A stretch of DNA of 64,000 nucleotides from Corbicula japonica. Taxonomy: Eukaryota > Mollusca > Bivalvia > Venerida > Cyrenidae. Position numbers and translations under genes: made by a program. The stretch is from assembly GCA_038501625.1 (NCBI GenBank), contig JAZAYU010000079.1, positions 2,738,528-2,802,527 of the forward strand. Reading direction: 5' to 3'. The notes under the pieces were generated by a model. It was not told the origin of the DNA and searched no databases. It saw nothing but the letters and a program-made list of their open reading frames with translations. Positions 1-11,105 of this stretch are shown in pieces (position 1 is the stretch's first letter; the number at the start of each line of letters is the position of its first letter).

Positions 1-1170
1 TTTTCTTCGTGTTTTTGTACGCTATGATATATTATTTATTTCTCCAAATATAGCCGATTTGTATAGACAATATATGTTGACGAACCGCTCCATCTTACCT
101 AAAAGCATACACTTGATAAAATCAGCAAATGCGCATTGCCATAAGTGATACAGATTATTGGAAAATCATTCAACGAAGATCGCACTACATGATACAACAG
201 AAAGAAGTGTGTTTGCTAAAAATGATAGTATGATAATGCTATAGATGATACAGTCATTACCAAACACACCCCTCAAACATTTTAATAATTTACACTATCT
301 ATACATTTAAAGTAATATTGTAATGTAATAATCTTTATATTAATGTCATGGAGTCATATAACTAGTATGTATTCGTGCATCAGAGCGTTTATTTGTAGAG
401 AATAACAGTATTTTGATACAACCATGTGGGTCATTTGCCAGACCTTCTTGTGATTAAATGCAATTTTGCAAGTTTTTATTCCTATATATGCGCAAAACAA
501 ATGGTATTACAACCAATAAGGACTATACAAAATATAACGTACTTGTTTTTGTTGAAGGAACTTAAAATGATCATAATAATTCCGTTTTCAATGTGTTATT
601 TACGAATTGTTTATATCGCAGCCATGCAATCACCTCGCTATATCCGGCATATGATACAATCGGTTTATATACAGTGAGTATGTCATAGTTTAAACAATAT
701 ATTAAAACATCAAATTTAATTTCTTCGTTTTTTTATTTTTCCCAAATTACATACTCATAAAATGTAATTTTGGCTTTTCATACTCCCAAATGTTACCTCC
801 GTTTTTAAATATAGTCAAAGGAAAACAACTTCTTCAATTTCTTTTCTTTTACCTTTTCACATGATAACTTACAACCGATCACTGCACTTCTAAACATTTC
901 AAAATATATCCGCTGTTCATTTTCTCATTAAACTAAACTTCAAATTTTTTATTTCTGGAAGGTTTGATACCTTTTTAAGGTAAATACTTTTGCATTGTTT
1001 TCTACCATAGCGATTCTTAGTCTTAATAAAATTTGAGTTAAACTGTAAAAAAATATATTTTTACCTTCGAAATTATTTTAATTTTCGACATCACTGATTT
1101 CTATCACCTGATGTAGGGTTTATGTTTGTTTACGTATTTTGACATGTTTCAACTGTCAAGTAAAATCTTA
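1..1170. other. AT-rich non-coding stretch
   Basis: I see no gene, RNA or clear repeat here. The one open frame (426-677) has no recognisable domain and the composition of chance AT-rich sequence. Confidence 0.5.
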
Positions 1171-3140
1171 AGGTGGTTCGCTTGAAAAAAAACTAACCGA
1201 CAGATTTTGTTTAAACTCGCCATAGTTCATCCTCATTCAATTCGTATTACAAAAATGCAAAGAAAAAGATAGGTCCCGGACCTTGTTTTTTCGCAACAGT
1301 GATTTGTAAATGTATTATATTTTCAAAGTTTATAAGGTTTGTAAAACATCATAAAATTGACAGTCATGAGGGTTTTTCGATTATTTCTACTTTCCAAACA
1401 ATTATATTTTAAATTGCTAGATTAGAATATAGCTGGATGGGATGTATCTTTGAGGTAAGGGAAACGAAGACCGATTAATCCTCGTAACTGAGAAATGCAA
1501 AGGATTAAATAATACCCCACCCACTTTAAAAATACAATGAAATTTTGACAATTTTAAATTGTTTGCCAAATAAAAACTAACCGACAGATTGTTTTCAAAA
1601 TTGCCAAATTTTATCTTCAGTCAATGCTCATCCAAAAAATGTAAAGAAAACGATAGGTCCCGGACCTCGTTTTCGCGCTAAAGGCATTCGTACATGTATC
1701 ATGTTTCTTCTTTTTTTAGATTTCAATTTAACAGAAATTGGCATGTACTGTTTAATCCCGTCTTTCTGTCTCTCAAGAAATAATAGATTTGAGGTTGATT
1801 ATACACAATGTAATTTAAATTAATGATTTGATTTAGAAAAGATAAAATATATCCTCCCAATTAGGAAATAATCAACATGTAAATTTACCCCACCCACTTC
1901 ATAAAACAAAAATTTCACCCTAGTTTTAAATGTTTAATTTTTTTAAAAAGCAACCAATGATTTTTTTTTAAATCTTGCAGTACATAATCTGAAGGTCTTA
2001 CACATACTGAAAATGGAAAAAATATTTCACCGAACGTGTTTTCATGTGATGGGCGCTAGTAAATTAAACCGATCATATTTATGTTTTAAGCAGCTTAATC
2101 ATTACGTACCTGCGTGCTTGATATATTGGCGTTTTCTTTGTTCTAAAGTCTATCAGTTTAAATATCCATTTAACATGTTTATTGTTAGATTATCAATGTA
2201 TGTAAAGTTAACATCGACTGATTGATTCTCATTTAAGACAAAAATGTGCATGTTTATTTAACCCACCCACTCCAGAAAAATAAGAAGAGATAATGACTGA
2301 CGTTGGATGTTCATTATCAAATGCTATAAACATGATTAAAACACAGAACTTTAAAATAACATTTTATTTTCATTGTAGGTAAGGATACATGTATGCCAAC
2401 AAATGATATTATTTGCTTTGAAAATGGAGCTTTTTTTATACCAGATTTGCATTTTATATGTAGCATCATCATGTTAGAAGCTACATTTAAATAAATTAAC
2501 ATTGATGACATGTTTCCATTTTCATTGTTCCAAATAAACAACATTATGGATTGCTTAACATCTTTATAAGTGGTATGAGTAGTTATCTGGAAGGGAGATT
2601 GTTATGAGCAAGTAAGGCATAAGTATTGAAGAACAAGGAGTATTTAAATTATCCCACCCACTTCTTCAAACTTAAAAATATGTCAAATTAGAGGTCTGGG
2701 TTTATTTGTAAGAAACCAGTGATTTTCAACTCAACATTCTTCAGTTTGGCACCTTTTATCTATTGAAACCTAATAGTTCCTTTACTGCATGATTTTTGTT
2801 TGTAATGTTTAATCACCTTTCCAATATGGAAAGTTAACAAGTGTTTTATTTGACTCCAAATGAACTTTACCTAGAGGGCAAATAAATACAGCATCTGAAA
2901 TTTGGATATTTAAGAAATTTTACTTCAATGAGTCAATGCTCCAAGAAAGTTCATGTACAGCAATTGCAAATTATACACACATGTCAAGCTATTTGTTCTT
3001 TGACATTAATTTTATTTTAAAAATATCAGTCTTTTCTCAAGTCATAGATACACATTTAAACAATCATATAAAAAAACTGTCAATTGGGTAGTAAGGAGAA
3101 GACGGTCGTAAATCAACCAATTAAAAACAGATTATCCCCC
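1171..3140. repeat. Diverged tandem array, unit about 375 bp
   Basis: The motif CCCACCCACT recurs near 1515, 1888, 2262 and 2653, with a C-rich relic at 3136, giving spacings of about 373, 374, 391 and 480 bp. The first two units also share longer blocks: AAACTAACCGACAGATT (near 1188 and 1573) and ATAGGTCCCGGACCT (near 1270 and 1652). The latter holds the interrupted palindrome AGGTCC-C-GGACCT. Units have drifted strongly, so this is an old array. No coding capacity is seen. Confidence 0.6.
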
Positions 3141-4353
3141 CCCCACCGGCAGTTATGATGGCCTTAATGAGATTAAAATCGGTATATTGTTCTTTGATGA
3201 CCTGCTAACTGTGAAGAGTTGTGAGCATGTAAGTGGTAAATGATAATCTTGTCACTATTATTAACAGGCGATTACTGAAGGTTTATTATAACAAATTATA
3301 ACCAAATATGAAGACGATTTTAAAGCAATTTGATGTTATAAAAGTACTAACTGTACATCTTTAAATGCTGTCCATATCAATAAATGGCCATTCTATTGAA
3401 CATGTTGACTTTTCAACATGTATTAAATTGTGGCATAATCATAATGACAAGAACAGGTCTGCAATCAAGGGCTGTGTATCTAGTGTGAGATATGTTGCAA
3501 CAAGAGACTATTGTGGCATGTTTTTTTAGACTGATGTACATAAAAAATATCAAGCAACAACTATTTTGTATCAAATACAATACAATAGAAGTCTGTGGCA
3601 GTTAAAAAATGTTCTTTGTCGTATTTCAATAAAACTTAAAAAACTATGTTGCTTTGTGCTTAATATATATTAATATACATTGTATTTGTAAGATGCACCA
3701 CATCAACCATGTGAAAACATTTTGCATGCTGGATGCCAGGATGCCTTAAAATTTTTCTGGGGAAGGCCCTGTATTACATATTTTAACAGAAATAATGTTA
3801 CACGAGGACTTGGTATTCGTATTTTTTATTATCTTATCAGATCGTGTTCATTTATGTAAGTTTTGTTAAATATTTATTCCAGAATAAATTTTTAATTGAA
3901 TTGTATTGACTTCATTCATTTTGAAGAATTATTTTAGTTAATGATGTAAGTCACAAGTTTTTATTAAAAAATTGACAAAATTAAATTTAACGAAGAGTAA
4001 TACCATATCAATATTATGAAATATTGAGAAATTTTAAATGAGGAGTGACAATTATATAATCTAATGATAACTATCAAATATTTCACAGGAATATATGTGG
4101 AATTTCACACATTTTATATGGAACTCGGTGTAACAAATTCAATGCTCAAAATGCTTCATTCTGGATATTGACAGGTAGCGTTAATTATAAACTAAATTTA
4201 AAAAGAATGTTTTTATTTTATATATATATGAATTTGTTTGATATAAAAATAAAATTATTGATAAAATCATATTTCAATTAGGAATGATTTTTCATTCTGA
4301 AATTAATAGGAAATGATACAAAAAAGAATGATCTATTTCCAAATTAATTTGAA
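3141..4353. other. AT-rich non-coding stretch
   Basis: No gene, structured RNA or repeat could be supported. It is strongly AT-rich, with short homopolymer runs and no open frame worth reporting. Confidence 0.5.
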
Positions 4354-4606
4354 ATTAAGATTATTTCAATAAAAATCTGAATTTATTTAGAAGAAATAAT
4401 TTCTTCATTTGTGTGCTTTCATTCATCTTTTATATCAGTTTGTCATTCAATTATCTCATGAAAAGACCACTGCAAAAATTTTATATTAAGATTATTTCAA
4501 TAAAAATCTGAATTTATTTAGAGGAAATAATAACTACATGTGTATACTTCCATTCATCGTTTCTATCAGTTTGTCATTCAATTATTATTCAATTATCTCA
4601 TAAATA
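4354..4606. repeat. Tandem duplication, unit about 131 bp
   Basis: Two adjacent copies begin at about 4354 and 4485. Both run from ATTAAGATTATTTCAATAAA through TCAGTTTGTCATTCAATTAT. They differ by scattered substitutions and a small insertion in the second copy. Confidence 0.65.
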
Positions 4607-5651
4607 AATAGACAATTGTAAATACATGTACCATTACTGATATGGAAACACCTAATTATCACCTCTGCTTAACCCACTAGCTAACTCCCTATACAATTCA
4701 TATATGGTACGACTATTCCCAAAATGGTACGAGTATTCCCGGTACGAGATTGTAGTGGTACGACTATTCCTGTACCCGTCTGATTTATCTGAACTCTTTT
4801 GCTGGTCTGTTCCAATCTTCTGCTGGTCTGTTCCATATTTCCAATCCAACTAGCAGAGTACCTATCCACTCAATTAATTCTTCAAGTCAAGAGAACGGTA
4901 CAAAATCCATAATGTTTGTAAAATTTCCATGAGAAATAAAAAATGTTGTCAAAATTTTCTGCATCGTCCTTGGCAACTGCTTGACCTTGGTGACTGTTTC
5001 TTTAACTTGTTGTGAAAAATCGATTTTTGCGGAAAGTTCAAGTAATGAAGGAAAGAATTTATCTTTCCACAAAGCTAGACCGGTTTACGCAAGCCATGCT
5101 CATCTTAACTCAAGAACTGTTTGAAAAATGCATTCGGCAAGTCAAAATTTGCCACAACGGAAGTAAAATAAATGCTCTCCAACTTTTGATAACGGTGATT
5201 GTCGCGAAAAAAATATGTAAAAGTCTCGGCGAAACAAATAAGAATTTGACATCAGTTAAACTTTATTGCTGATTTTATTGCTCCATATGTACTTATCAAA
5301 ATAAAAATGTTCAAAATAATCACTTTTTTACTTTTGCGATAACTTGCCAATTTACGCCAATTGGCGCATGCGCACTTAAGCCAGCAATCTTCCTTAAATA
5401 CATGTAATTGTAATTGCTATGTTCATTATTATAATAATTACCTAATATCTTTTTTCAGATGATACATGATAGATTGTACATGTTACATGATACATATGAT
5501 ACTGATGTGTATTAAATTCTGAACTGTTTGCAGTTTTTCTCTAAAATAACACATACAAAAATAATAGTCATCCGTCCACCCAGAACCCACATCCAGGTGA
5601 CACATAACATACAAGTTGGCAAACTTTAAGTGGTCGGTGACACCTACTTAC
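4607..5651. other. Non-coding stretch with a short GGTACGA-TATTCC repeat
   Basis: Between 4705 and 4775 the motif GGTACGACTATTCC recurs three times with small changes. A minus-strand frame at 4887-5072 reads like protein, but it has no good start or acceptor and is not called. The rest shows nothing I can name. Confidence 0.35.
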
Positions 5652-5915
5652 CGCGCCTGCACTGACACAATGACGGCGCGTCCCGACATAAGCCGTTATT
5701 TTAAAGACAATGAAACCTAATAAAGGTGGAACGCGACACTGCGAATTTTCGAATTTCTTTATGAAATTTGGTATGTTATTTATTGACGATGACTCCAGCA
5801 TGAATCCGCAAACCGTTTTTTTATTAATCAAATAGTTGTTTAGATATTTGCCTTCAAAGTTAGCTATCAACGCCAGTTTTTTTGAGGTGACGTCGACGAC
5901 GCTCGCCGAACACAT
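5652..5915 (-). CDS. Possible orphan first coding exon of unknown gene
   Basis: On the minus strand an ATG at 5915 opens a frame of about 88 codons. It runs to a strong splice-donor match (GCG followed by GTAAGTAGG) with the boundary at 5652. The surrounding 5600-6300 is richer in CpG than its neighbours, as a promoter-proximal exon could be. The peptide begins MCSASVVDVTSKKLALIANF; I recognise no family, and I find no convincing downstream exon in the window. It could equally be chance or a dead exon. The donor and the local composition are the only support. Confidence 0.2.
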
Positions 5916-6890
5916 TTTCGGGGCTGGCCGAAAATTGGGGTTTTCAATTTCATTTATTCTTTCATAGATGAATTGGTGCTAAAAATACCTTTCCGGTGAT
6001 ATAAGATTTAACATATTGTGACCAGTTTGACAACGTTGTGTACCGTTTAACGCCGTTTTCGAGTTAAAAATGACGTTGAGTTTTGCCTTTTTTTCTGTCG
6101 ACTTATTCAAAATTGTGAAAAATTCCCGAATTTAATTTTTGATTTTTTTGCTTAAAAAATTTGAACTTAGCCAATTCCGACGTCGCGACTCGGTAGATAA
6201 ATAAAGGAAGACGTCTTATCTGTATAGTCCTATCAAAATTTACCCTAGTGCGCGTACGACGTGAATAAAATATATAAACAGCTAAATTTATTGTAAAAGT
6301 TATTTGTATTGATGCAGCGTGCTCTACCCTAATACTGTAATCCATAAATTATTTATTCGTTTATCATATACATCTATTGTTTATCATGAATATAACTGTT
6401 TTATTGTCTGACATTTCACACATTGTATATTTTGACATTAATTTACAATATTGATAACATAATTACATTGTTACATTTAGGTGACATACAGGTCCACCGG
6501 GCCGGGTGCTTTTATATGCTGTTTAAACTGTATTTTGTATATTTGTATGCACATGTCACGTAAATAAACAACTTACTTAACTACTTTCTTTCTTACTTAT
6601 ATTAGGAATATACTTATAACAATCGAACGAATCTTAAACTAAATTTCAAGGAATATTATAATAAAAGGTAAGTGAATCTAAAAGTAAATACCCGAGTACT
6701 ATCCATTTTGAAACCAAAGTGGTAGCAAACTCGCCTCTATGGAATCTTGAATATTGACATTCAGACAATGTTTTCATATTATAACAGTAAACCAGCTGTT
6801 GATTCAGTTATCATTTATGTCATCAAGTTTAATTTCGTTTCTAATCATTATCGGAATATTATCAATAATAAACCTACATAATGGATCAAC
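5916..6890. other. Non-coding stretch
   Basis: Nothing specific is seen. The sequence from 5916 to about 6330 is somewhat richer in CpG than the AT-rich DNA either side. Confidence 0.4.
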
Positions 6891-6894
6891 CATT

Positions 6895-6990
6895 TTGGGG
6901 GTTGTCCCGGCTAGCTCAGTTGGTTGCGCCGCCGGAATTGCAGGGCTAGGCGCTGTCGCCGTGACGGTGCGGGCTCGCTCCCAGCTAGAG
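6895..6990 (+). repeat. tRNA-like sequence, probably the head of a decayed SINE
   Basis: The segment contains TAGCTCAGTTGG, an excellent polymerase III A-box match. Downstream at the right distance lies a weaker B-box-like GGGCTCGCTCC. The acceptor and anticodon arms do not fold into a proper cloverleaf, so a functional tRNA gene is unlikely. A decayed tRNA-derived SINE head is my best guess. The open frames on both strands across it are consequences of its GC-rich composition. Confidence 0.35.
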
Positions 6991-8375
6991 GCAATATCAT
7001 TTGAAGCATTAGCGGGCATTTAATCTAAGCGGTTTAATATCCGAACGTTTGTGTGTTAATCAAGAGTAAAATAACCGGTGTAGTGTTCTAAAAACCTGTT
7101 GTCTACTTTTAAATGAGATTAAAGGAATGCACAGATGATACTCGACTTCATTCAGCGAAGCGATCTCCGTTTTTTAAAAAGTAAAGAACAACATTATTTT
7201 CAACAACATGCGGCTTTGAAACTCGGTCGAAATACCTCACAAACAGAACTGACCTGCCGCCACTGCCCCTGAAGTTCCGGAATTAAGTATCGACCTAATT
7301 GAGTAAATTACTCAACCTTTCATATGTTTTATTTCGCGTTAGTACGCGTGTCCGTTTCGTTTTCAATATTAAATATCTGTACTATTTTAGATGGTTCCTC
7401 GTCGATCAAAGTCATAAACTCAGTTGGTCTACATTCAGACACGATTTAAACAAAGGCGTATATATACACATGTACATTAGAAACTATGCGTAGTATATAT
7501 AAGCGTTTTATATTATATTTATTCTGATAAGAACATTCTAAAATATATTTTTAACTTAATGGTAAGTATACATAATCGAACATTAGCCGCTAGGGGGATT
7601 AAAAAAACTCATTTTAATGTAACCTATCGGTCATTTTGCCAGAGACATGCCTGCCAAAACTTCTTCATTATAAATCCGGAGATTTTTTCTCAATATGATG
7701 ATGATGATGATGTTGTGGGTGTTGATTTAATGTACTGTTGTTCCTGCTAACTCTGATGTGACAAAAATGATGTTGATATCGATGTTATAATGATGATACG
7801 TTTTGTCTTATATTTTTTTAAATAAATGTGTTCTTCCGTAAACATCTGTTGCACTGCCACACTTCAAAAGACGCCGATCAGGTTTTATGTCATGCGACTA
7901 CTGTAAGAACTGCCGTTCCAATCAGCAGTCGATGCGTTCTACTTCTAAATAAGGTTTTGCTGTCAATCAAATATTTGTTGCTATGAGTTCATTCTCCTTG
8001 CGGATGTTGAACTGGAGATTTGAATGGTACACGTAGCATTGAAGCAATAACAAAAGGTGTGGCTTAAAGTAAAGCAACCTGAAGTCATGATGAACTATGA
8101 AAAAGGTTCTGTCAGTTAAACTTTCCCGCTACTTCTCAAAGATAATATCAGTCGCAGCGCTTAGCTTTTAAATGTTTTGGTTGCAAGCCAAAATCTAAGT
8201 GAAATCGAAATTTGTAGTATAATTGGATAAAAGGGTTAAAGCTGTCCTTTGACCATGTTCTAATAGTTGGGTTGAAATCTGCAAACTTTACAAAACTACA
8301 TGTCGTAATTGCAGGTACTAAAACCTAGTACCAACAGGTGCCAATTGCATTTCGAATTGGAAGTGCAACTCTTGG
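6991..8375. other. Non-coding stretch
   Basis: No supported gene. A short GATGATGAT microsatellite lies near 7697-7711. Open frames at 7299 and 7559 show no domain or splice context. Confidence 0.4.
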
Positions 8376-8379
8376 GATA

Positions 8380-8480
8380 AAAAGTAAAATATGCATATCA
8401 GAAATGGACACTTACAGCAGACACTGCCTCCTCAGACAGCCTAAAAGTTATTTAGACTTTTAATTTTAGTCGTCCATATT
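8380..8480 (-). mobile_element. 3'-end fragment of the Penelope-like retroelement family
   Basis: Read on the minus strand, this matches the conserved tail seen at 34735-34800: GGAGGCTGTGTCTGCC..., then a short unique stretch, then ATATGCATATTTCACTT. It has no coding capacity. It is one of several solo tails in the window. Confidence 0.5.
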
Positions 8481-8826
8481 CTATAAATGTCTCCTTGCAT
8501 CTAAATGGAACTGTAAAAATTTGTCAGTGAGATACTAGTTGGCATGGAATTTGATTTTAGGGAAACAGCAAAAACAATATTCATTTCGATTTCACATTGA
8601 CTACAAGGAGGCATGTCCATTGTGAGTACTATTATAGTTTAGGGGAGATTTTACTTCAAGTATTTTGCACTTGGTTGTGCACATCCACATGCAAATTTCG
8701 TCACTGAAATTAAAATTGCCTGTAATTTTCACTCCATAATAAATGAATAACGATAAGCACAATCCGGAAATTCAAAATAAACAGTTGATTTAATCTGGCA
8801 TAATCCTGTCCTGTCGTTTAAATAGA

Positions 8827-8985
8827 CAAAAATGGAACTTTGAAAGCCACCAAACGCGACAAATATTAAAATATTTCAGGCTGTATTTGATTGAGCCTGT
8901 TCATGGACAGTGATGAAAATGCATATTACTGCTTACTCCGCCTAGCACCTGGTTGAGAGCAACTCAATAAAGGGCGCCACTCATC
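8827..8985 (+). repeat. Dispersed repeat family R1, copy 1
   Basis: Shows the family hallmarks in order: GGAACTTTGAAAGCCACC, CACGACAAATAT-like block, GATTGAGCCTGTTCATGG, a CGCCTAGC block and GCAACTCAAT. The family is short and non-coding. The orientation used here is the one beginning with GGAACTTTGAAAG. Confidence 0.6.
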
Positions 8986-9180
8986 CAACAGCAAAATAAA
9001 AAAACAAAAAGTGCGCAAATATGACACTAAGGTATTTGTTGTTCAGGGCATGATCCCAATCAAAGTCAAGACTTTGTTCATGGCGTGTTGGCGCACTGTT
9101 GACAAGCCGATGCGAAATTGCAAGACCCGTCTGTAAGCAAATATATCAGATTTGTTGTATTAGAGAGATTAATCGTCTTT

Positions 9181-10590
9181 GTGGCGTGTTGGCGAGTTGG
9201 CGGGGAGCTGAAACGCCGATTCGCCAGAATGACAAGAATATATTAATTGTAGCTCCCAGTCAACACGCCAACATAACAAAACAACAAAATACAAGTATGT
9301 TTACGACAAATAAAAAGTTGATTTTTTTGTTTACATATACGCCCTTTGGAAAAATAATTTATATTATCTCATAATTAAAAACATTTACATGAATGTGTGT
9401 GTGTAAAAGGTCCCTTCAACTGAAGGCAAAAGAACGAAATATCCTTTCCACGACCATAACGTATTTAAACGTGACAAAATTTTGACTTCCCAAAACCCGA
9501 CCCTGTTTTACAGGAGGACGCCCGAAACGTATTTAAACGTATAAAAAAATTGCTTTTCAAAACCCGACCCTGTTTTTCCGTCGGAAACCCGTCGAATTTT
9601 ATTTCTTTTTTAAAAAAGTCCTTACTTTGGTGGCTATTTAGAAGAACACGGAATCATCGATCAGTATTTTAACACTATTAGTCCTTTGAACGCATCACAT
9701 TTTTTCTCTCAAATATTAATTTGTAAGAAATTGATAACATGTGACTGAGATAATCTGATAAGAAAATTAGTGATTTTAAAAAGTCAAATTTTAAGAAAAA
9801 AAATCTAATTACAGTGTTGCTGTTTCTTCATCGTTTATTGTCAAAATAAAAAAGTGGCTCCAAAACAGTAATCCATAATGTTAGAAAATACCTATATCTA
9901 CCTAGTAATTACTCAGAAAAGACATTTTTTGCAATGGCATAAAAATTAATGACTGTTAATTAGATTAATTTATTTACGGAATTTTCCGTTACAGTCTTCC
10001 AGCGATAAACCGAATTTTTCACCCATTACGTAAAAGAGCGTTGAGATTCGGGATTTTAACGCACTATTCTTGATTTGCATATCCCACCTTTTTTTTTACA
10101 GAAGAAAGACCGTAACGTTAGATAACGTGTTTTACAGTTATTTAATCGGGTTTCTTACCATGTTGAAAATTCCGAATTTCATTAAAAGGTAGAATACTTG
10201 TAACGGACAAAAGCGTATATGCTTTGTTCAAACATATGCTTATCAACGGGCATTAAAGAAATTTTACGCAGATTTCCGTTATGGGTTTTAAAATCGTGAA
10301 AAAAGCATACGTTTAAATACGTTTCGGGCTTCTTCCAGTATAACAGGGTCGGGTTTTGAGAAGTAAAAATTTTGTCACGTTTAAATACGTTAAGGAACGT
10401 CCGTCCGGAAAACAGGGTCGGGCGCGGAAAGGAAATGAGGCGTCAACGCGCCAATTAATGGGCGGAAGAATGACATATCCATGTTTGTCGTTCTTGAACT
10501 TATAAATTTGAAATACAGTCCCTCTCTTTTTTTTCTTGTGTTTATGATTATTTGGCTTGCCGACGGAGCACCAACTTGCTAACACGCCAC
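9181..10590. mobile_element. Foldback-type inverted-repeat element, about 1.4 kb
   Basis: The left end (9181-9200) reads GTGGCGTGTTGGCGAGTTGG. The reverse complement of the right end (10571-10590) matches it at 18 of 20 positions. Further in, both arms carry ACGTATTTAAACGTGACAAA, AAACCCGACCCTGTTTT and CCCGAAACGTATTTAAACGT in inverted orientation (left 9460-9560, right 10308-10420). The middle, 9600-10300, is AT-rich and codes for nothing visible. I see no clear target-site duplication. The 121-codon minus-strand frame over the right arm is incidental. Confidence 0.6.
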
Positions 10591-11076
10591 TGTGAGAAGA
10601 ACGTAATGGCTGAAATCTCCAAAACCAACTGTATACTAGAGTTTTTATTTTAAATATAAGTACATCAGTGACATCCATTCAACAAACCTGGTTCTATTTA
10701 ATCTATATTTTAGAATGGTTTAATAGAAAGCAAAAGTATTGTTCGCAATATAAAAGGCTTTTACTGTTATCAGCAATGAAATATCGTTGTACATTCTAAT
10801 AAGTGATTTATTTTAGAATATTTTAGATAATACTTTGATAGCAATTTTTCAGATGATATTCCTAATGGAGGATAAAGTGTCATCTTTAAAACAAACCTTG
10901 AAATAACATCGATCGATTTCAAATTATTGTATCATAGAGATATATTGAAGGTTTATTTTATAGTCAGTCTGACAGCATAGAAAACACAGTTCAATAAATG
11001 TCATTGCATTTTCCAATATATCAGTTAAATATGATTCTTCAAATATATTTTGTTGAGGAACATTGTTTCCCTATTC
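10591..11076. other. AT-rich 3' flank of oxidase copy A
   Basis: Non-coding DNA downstream of the minus-strand oxidase gene. No element recognised. Confidence 0.45.
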
Positions 11077-11082
11077 TTTATT
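11077..11082 (-). terminator. Polyadenylation signal AATAAA of oxidase copy A
   Basis: AATAAA on the minus strand lies 23 bases beyond the copy A stop codon. The same hexamer in the same sequence context follows copy B, so it predates the duplication. Confidence 0.6.
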
Positions 11083-11105
11083 TATAATTACAGTTTGTCT
11101 TTTGT

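Noticed and set aside
4887..5072. Minus-strand peptide reading WKDKFFPSLLELSAKIDF
   Set aside because: Looks protein-like, but lacks a start, a credible acceptor and any partner exon; left as unassigned.
6754..7023. Overlapping 89- and 71-codon frames on both strands
   Set aside because: GC-rich tRNA-like segment gives stop-poor frames in both directions; no domain.
10313..10678. 121-codon minus-strand frame
   Set aside because: Runs through the right arm of the foldback element and into its flank; no recognisable protein.
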